A stretch of DNA of 10,203 nucleotides, taken from positions 1 through 10,203 of the forward strand of contig JACVXW010000040.1 of the NCBI GenBank assembly GCA_015661135.1, read 5' to 3'. The notes beneath the pieces were generated by a model. That model saw only the letters and a list, made by a program, of their open reading frames with translations. It was not told the DNA's origin and made no database searches. The translations under genes and the position numbers were made by a program. The stretch is from Chloroflexota bacterium (GTDB taxonomy: Bacteria; Chloroflexota; Limnocylindria; Limnocylindrales; CSP1-4). Below, one piece after another: positions 7,189 to 10,203 of this stretch; the first letter of the stretch is position 1; every line of letters starts with the position of its first letter.

Positions 7189-7243
7189 ACTCCGAGCGGC
7201 GCCGGCGAACGGCGACCCTCACGCTTTGAACGGCAGCGTCCAT
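7187..7243 (-). CDS. Possible 18-residue leader ORF before nuoA
   Basis: ATG at 7243 to TGA at 7187 encodes MDAAVQSVRVAVRRRRSE, ending 7 nt before the nuoA TTG and overlapping its ribosome site. The four consecutive Arg codons (CGC CGG CGC CGC) near the end could slow ribosomes and couple translation to nuoA. No good ribosome site stands before it (AGGG is about 12 nt away). It could equally be chance in GC-rich sequence. Confidence 0.2.
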   Translation of the reverse strand: MDAAVQSVRVAVRRRRSE

Positions 7244-7263
7244 GGGCTGGGCGAACCCTGGAA

Positions 7264-7294
7264 TGCGATCGCAACAGGCCGTCCCTGAACGGCC
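7264..7294 (-). promoter_or_regulatory. Palindrome and stem-loop in the nuoA leader
   Basis: 7264-7273 is a perfect 10-bp palindrome, TGCGATCGCA, containing the GCGATCGC octamer. Next to it, 7277-7282 (GGCCGT) and 7289-7294 (ACGGCC) form a perfect 6-bp stem with a 6-nt loop. Both lie between the possible -10 box and nuoA, so they could act as an operator or a leader RNA structure. There is no direct evidence of function. Confidence 0.3.
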
Positions 7295-7307
7295 GTGGCC
7301 CGCGCGC

Positions 7308-7313
7308 ATTCTA
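7308..7313 (-). promoter_or_regulatory. Possible -10 box of the nuo operon
   Basis: TAGAAT on the minus strand matches the TATAAT consensus at 5 of 6 positions and stands out in very GC-rich sequence, 128 nt before the nuoA start. No convincing -35 hexamer lies 16-18 nt upstream. It would give a leader of roughly 120 nt. Confidence 0.3.
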
Positions 7314-7346
7314 GCAGCGGCCGTCGCAGCCGAGCGGTCGAGCGCC

Positions 7347-7384
7347 AGCCGTCCCGACGGCTCGGCACACCGTGCGCAGCACGG
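7347..7384 (-). terminator. Two stem-loops just after the midA-like stop, no U-tract
   Basis: Perfect inverted repeats CCGTGC/GCACGG (7370-7375 and 7379-7384, 3-nt loop) and AGCCGTC/GACGGCT (7347-7353 and 7356-7362, 2-nt gap) lie 14 and 36 nt after the stop codon. They could end or stabilise the upstream transcript. The absence of a T-run argues against a standard intrinsic terminator. Confidence 0.3.
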
Positions 7385-7662
7385 GGATCCGTGGGCGCTA
7401 GTCGACCATCCGTGGGCCTCGGAACGCGAGCCCGGCGAGCGGCGGTTCCGCTGCAAGTCCGCGCCCGAAGGCGAGCACGGCGAACCGGCCGGTGACGCCC
7501 GGATCAAGCATCCGGAAGAGGGCCGAACGGGCTTCCAGGTAGGCCTCGAGGTCGGTCTGGCCGTCCGTCTGGAGCGCCACCAGTAGATCTCCCGCCCCGA
7601 GGCTGGCGAGGAATTCGGCCTGTGTCGTCGTCCCGAGGTGGACCAGGCCGGCGTCGGCTGCC

Positions 7663-7742
7663 GCGCGCTCGACCGCCGTGAGGTCGACATGCGCGGTCAG
7701 GTCCTGGCGCCCGACGTTGCGGAACGGATCGTCGTGAACCCG
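7663..7742 (-). repeat. Direct repeat, native copy (80 bp) in the midA-like gene
   Basis: Matches 7852-7931 with 2 mismatches in 80 bp (at 7680/7869 and 7693/7882). In the gene's 3' frame it encodes the HRVHDDPFRNVGRQDL to VERAAA segment. This copy is in the expected place for the family, after LLLLIDYG and before TTQAEFL, so it is taken as the original. Confidence 0.9.
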
Positions 7743-7851
7743 ATGGTTGACATAGGCGCGAAGGAGGCTGCCCCGGCGCCGGTCGTAGAGCGCCGTGGCC
7801 GGATGGCCGTAGTCGATGAGGAGCAGCAGCCCTCGGCCAAGCCCGGCGGCG

Positions 7852-7931
7852 GCGCGCTCGACCGCCGTCAGGTCGACATGCCCGGTCAGGTCCTGGCGCC
7901 CGACGTTGCGGAACGGATCGTCGTGAACCCG
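7852..7931 (-). repeat. Direct repeat, out-of-place copy (80 bp) in the midA-like gene
   Basis: Same orientation as 7663-7742 and offset by 189 bp. It lies between the 5' part ending DLLELFVA and the segment beginning GLGRGLLLLIDYG, where the family normally has different sequence. Its upstream edge (~7932) is where the 5' reading frame is lost. One mismatch changes Ala to Gly and the other is silent. Confidence 0.9.
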
Positions 7932-8543
7932 GTGCCACGAACAGCTCCAGGAGATCGCCCGCCGCGCCTCCCTCAACGCGATGGACGGGCAGTGCGTCGA
8001 GGACCTCGTTGGCGAGGACGGCACCAGTGATCGGCTCGCCGTCGTCTGCCTCGAATGTGGCCTCGACGTCCGGTATGCCGGTCGCGACGAGGCGCTCGGT
8101 GACCTGGCGCTCCCGTTCGGGTGACCGCTCGGTGATGCGATAGCGGAGCGCCGGGAGGAGCGCCGAGCCTGATCGCGCCAGGCCGGCGACGATCCCGGCG
8201 GCCAGGGCCCCGGTGCCGGCCCCGTACTCCCGGACCGTGAATCGGGGCGGTCGGCCCAGGCGCTCCCAGGTCTCCTCCAGCTGGCGGGCCAGCGTCGCGC
8301 CGAAGATCGGATGAGACTCCGGCGCGGTCAGGAAGTCCGAGGTCCGGCCCGGCCCACGTCGTCCCGTCGCGTAGTAGCCGAGCTCGGGATGGTAGAGGGC
8401 CACCTCCATGAACCGGGCGAACGCCATGGGGCCGCTCGCCCGGATCTCCACCCGGATCGCCTCGGCGAGAGCCGGCTCGTCACCGGGCTCCGGCCGGGGC
8501 TGCAGGTCGGCCGCCCGCCGCATGCCCGGCTGCGCGTCGCGAG

Positions 8544-9578
8544 TCACTGCCGGCGCGGTCCGAGGAGGAGGCGCAGGCCAGGTCCCACGAGCGTGTGGCC
8601 ACCGAGGAGGACGGGGATCGGCGCCTCCATCGCGGCGCGAGTGACGCCGGCCAGCCACGGGTCCTCGATCTGATCGGGGAGCAGCAGATCGCTCGCAAAA
8701 CGATCCTCGGCGGAGGGCCAGGCGGCCTCGTCCCGCCCGTATCGATGGCCAAGCAGGACTCGCGTATCGATCACGGCCGCGTCCGCCAGGCCGGCGAGGA
8801 TCCGCCCGAACGCGTCGGGGCCGTCGCGGTCGAGGAGCAGGCCGAGCACAGTTTGCGGCGGGCGCTGGCCCTCCGCCCCGGTCCGCAGGCCCCGTTCCTC
8901 AACCAGGGCTCTGGTTCGGCTCGCGGTCGCGCTCTCCAGCCAGCCGAGGGTGCCGGCCGAAGTCCGGCCAGCGACGAGCAGCTCCGCGCCGGGGCTGGCG
9001 GCCGCCGTCCGGATTTGCGCGGCGGCGTCGCGAACGTGCTGCAGCGAGGGGTCGTCCTTCGGGCTGAGACCGGCGACGAAGACGTCGAGCGGTGAATCGA
9101 GATCGATCTGGAGCCGCCACCGGGATCGGAGGTCCCGGACCTCGAACCCGTGGCCGGACAGCCAGCGCGGCAGGCCGTTGTCGGCTGCGAGATCAGGCGT
9201 GGCCCCGAGATCCACCGCCGACGGCAGCGCCACGATGTCGCTCGAGTAGAAGTTGTTGGTGAGGACTGGCCCGCGCGCTCCGGCGGCCGCCGCTGCCACG
9301 AATGCTCGACGGTCCCCCGGTCCCGCCAGCGGGACGCTCCCGGACCCCAGGACCACGAACCCGGCACCGGGGTCGAGGGCGGCGAGGCGACGCAGACGGA
9401 CCCCGAACGCCGGGCCGCCGGGCCGCGTCTCGACGATCCGCGCCACCGCGCCTGCGGCCTCGAAGCCGCGCGCCTGGCGGGCAGCGTTCGCCGCGCGGGC
9501 GGTGGCGAAGGCCGTCTCGTGAGGACCGGCGCCCTCAGCCGGCAGCGCGTGGAGGATGATGGCGATGACGCGGTTCAC
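8544..9578 (-). CDS. Unrecognised protein with nucleotidyltransferase-like N-terminal half
   Basis: 344 residues, soluble, no signal peptide or membrane segment. Residues 1-170 resemble the plan of MobA/CofC-type nucleotidyltransferases: a first strand RVIAIILHALP (3-13), a central strand FVVLGSGSVPL (74-84) where such enzymes usually have a metal-binding Asp, TNNFYSSDIVALP (107-119), ADNGLPRWL (132-140), and LQIDLDSPLDV (156-166), which recalls the DIDTPEDL end of these folds. The usual N-terminal glycine-rich GxGTRM loop is not evident, so activity is doubtful. Residues ~171-344 are a separate part with LLVAGRTSAGTLGWLE (200-215), RALVEERGLR (223-232), DTRVLLGHR (271-279), and PVLLGGHTLVGPGLRLLLG (322-340). 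The start is GTG at the beginning of the first strand. It shares a 4-nt GTGA overlap with the midA-like gene, so they are co-transcribed. Function not known to me. Confidence 0.8.
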   Translation of the reverse strand: MNRVIAIILHALPAEGAGPHETAFATARAANAARQARGFEAAGAVARIVETRPGGPAFGVRLRRLAALDPGAGFVVLGSGSVPLAGPGDRRAFVAAAAAGARGPVLTNNFYSSDIVALPSAVDLGATPDLAADNGLPRWLSGHGFEVRDLRSRWRLQIDLDSPLDVFVAGLSPKDDPSLQHVRDAAAQIRTAAASPGAELLVAGRTSAGTLGWLESATASRTRALVEERGLRTGAEGQRPPQTVLGLLLDRDGPDAFGRILAGLADAAVIDTRVLLGHRYGRDEAAWPSAEDRFASDLLLPDQIEDPWLAGVTRAAMEAPIPVLLGGHTLVGPGLRLLLGPRRQ

Positions 9579-9611
9579 CCCGCGAGTCTAGCGAGGGAGG
9601 CGCTGCGCTCC
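9579..9611. other. 33-bp divergent intergenic region
   Basis: This separates the GTG of the minus-strand unknown gene from the ATG of folK. On the plus strand GGGAGG lies 11 nt before the folK ATG and may be its ribosome site. The gap is too short for two promoters, so at least one must lie inside the opposite coding sequence. No clear -10 or -35 box was seen. Confidence 0.6.
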
Positions 9612-10203
9612 ATGCGACGGGTCAGGGCGTACGTGGGGCTGGGGGCCAATCTCGGCGATGCCTCGACGACCCTCGCGGCCGGCGTCCGTTCGCTCGCAGC
9701 GCTGCCGGGTGCGCAGATGCGGGGCGTGTCGCGCCTGTATGCGACGCGACCCGTCGGCGTCGAGGACCAGCCGGAGTTCCGCAATGCGGTCGTTGCCCTC
9801 GACGTGCCGCGCGGCCCGAACGAGGCGACCGGAGCGCTCGCCCTGCTCGTGGCGCTCAAGGACATCGAGCGAGCGTTCGGCCGCGGGGCCGGCGAACGAT
9901 GGGGCCCGCGGGAACTCGACCTGGACCTGCTGGTCTTCGGCCGCGCGCGACTCACCCTCGATCGCCCGCCCGAGGGCCTGTCGTTCAACCGCGGCAGGGC
10001 GGACAGCCTGCTCGTCGTGCCCCACCGCGACGCGTCTGTGCGCCTCTTCGTGCTCGCGCCGCTGAGCGACCTCGTCCCCGGCCTCGTCCCGCCCGGCTGG
10101 GGCGAGACCGTCGCCTCGGCCAGACGCCGCCGCGAGGCGATCGAGGGCCGGGACGCGGTCCGCGCGGTCGCCCGATGGACCGGCGAGGACTGGGCTGCGT
10201 CCT
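9612..10203 (+). CDS. folK: 2-amino-4-hydroxy-6-hydroxymethyldihydropteridine pyrophosphokinase (HPPK), 3' end outside window
   Basis: 197 residues are visible, with no stop before the right edge. HPPK transfers pyrophosphate from ATP to 6-hydroxymethyl-dihydropterin in folate synthesis. Motifs: YVGLGANLGD (7-16, pterin site), SRLYATRPVGVEDQPEFRNAV (starting 40), and RWGPRELDLDLL (96-107) with Trp97, Arg100 and the magnesium-binding Asp103 and Asp105. VPH (136-138) plus Arg144 match E. coli His115 and Arg121. Oddities: about 15 extra residues (~115-131) lie between the LDLDLL strand and VPH compared with E. coli, and an Arg-rich C-terminal extension continues past the usual ~160-residue end. 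ATG 9612 immediately precedes the first strand and is the only sensible start. Unrelated in function to the nuo genes and transcribed away from them. Confidence 0.93.
   Translation, partial: MRRVRAYVGLGANLGDASTTLAAGVRSLAALPGAQMRGVSRLYATRPVGVEDQPEFRNAVVALDVPRGPNEATGALALLVALKDIERAFGRGAGERWGPRELDLDLLVFGRARLTLDRPPEGLSFNRGRADSLLVVPHRDASVRLFVLAPLSDLVPGLVPPGWGETVASARRRREAIEGRDAVRAVARWTGEDWAAS

Larger units (their letters stand above)
7398..8547 (-). pseudogene. MidA/NDUFAF7-family SAM-dependent methyltransferase, disrupted
   Basis: The 5' part (8547 to ~7932, about 205 codons) shows MidA motifs: EVALYHPELGYY (48-59), DFLTAPESHPIFG (71-83), the SAM-binding REYGAGTGAL (106-115), and ANEVLDALPVHR (179-190). 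The 3' part (7931 to TAG 7398) is in another frame and holds GRGLLLLIDYG, the AY-NHRVHDDPF to DLTAHVDLTAVERA segment, TTQAEFLASLG, and the C-terminal FAVLAFGRG. Between DLLELFV and GRGLLLLIDYG, where the family has roughly 50-60 other residues, lies an 80-bp copy of the later HRVHDDPF region, and the frame changes at its edge. The GTG 8547 start overlaps the upstream stop (GTGA); ATG 8523 is an alternative. In mitochondria NDUFAF7 methylates an Arg of the NuoD homologue, so a place beside nuo genes is meaningful. It may be a real pseudogene or a local assembly error. Confidence 0.8.

Noticed and set aside
7663..7931. CRISPR-like pair of repeats
   Set aside because: Only two 80-bp copies, 189 bp apart, and both translate as the same piece of a methyltransferase. 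This is an intragenic duplication, not an array.
7398..8024. A separate 208-residue gene for the 3' part of the MidA-like locus
   Set aside because: It lacks the SAM-binding part and its first ~30 codons are shadow sequence of the 5' frame. It is the tail of the broken gene, not an independent gene.
7504..8658. A single intact 384-residue protein from the 5' frame of the MidA-like gene
   Set aside because: After DLLELFVA the translation becomes Arg/Pro/Gly-rich without motifs, while the family's C-terminal half is in another frame. The long ORF is a read-through in the wrong frame.
1..10203. tRNA, rRNA, insertion sequence, phage or defence genes
   Set aside because: No such sequence was recognised by reading either strand. 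All clear coding regions are respiratory, folate or the two linked genes described.

Overview
The window is very GC-rich. It contains most of a complex I (nuo) operon on the minus strand, preceded on the same strand by two genes, with folK diverging at the right edge. Sequence style suggests a high-GC Chloroflexota-type bacterium, perhaps Limnocylindria-like. That placement is a guess from GC content and protein character, because no rRNA or marker gene is present.

Layout from right to left, in the direction minus-strand genes are read. folK (9612 to the right edge, plus strand, incomplete) diverges across 33 bp from an unrecognised nucleotidyltransferase-like gene (8544..9578). That gene overlaps a MidA/NDUFAF7-family methyltransferase gene (7398..8547) by 4 nt. 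The methyltransferase gene is broken: an 80-bp out-of-place copy of its own 3' part sits in the middle, with a frame change exactly at the junction. A 218-bp gap follows, with hairpins, a possible -10 box, a 10-bp palindrome and a possible 18-residue leader ORF. Then come nuoA, nuoB, nuoC, nuoD, nuoH, a nuoI-nuoE fusion, a nuoF-like gene and the start of a large 2Fe-2S/FAD oxidoreductase running off the left edge. Spacings are 3-16 nt or 4-nt overlaps throughout, so this is one transcription unit. Typical nuoG and nuoJKLMN are not visible; J-N may lie beyond the left edge.

The main point is a contrast within the complex. The quinone and membrane parts look sound: NuoB has all four N2 cysteines, NuoD has the quinone-site His and Tyr, and NuoH has its conserved loops. 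The electron-input part is remodelled. NuoI keeps one of two 4Fe-4S motifs and is fused to a NuoE fragment lacking the 2Fe-2S domain. The NuoF-like protein has lost one N3 cysteine (Cys to Ser) and most of the acidic FMN/NADH motif. In the place of NuoG is a NuoG-type 2Fe-2S domain joined to a GltD-like flavoprotein. NuoD also has Pro where an Arg next to cluster N2 is usual. Together these suggest a complex I whose electrons may enter through a different flavoprotein or donor rather than by the usual NADH-FMN-N3 route. This is inference from sequence and needs comparison with relatives.
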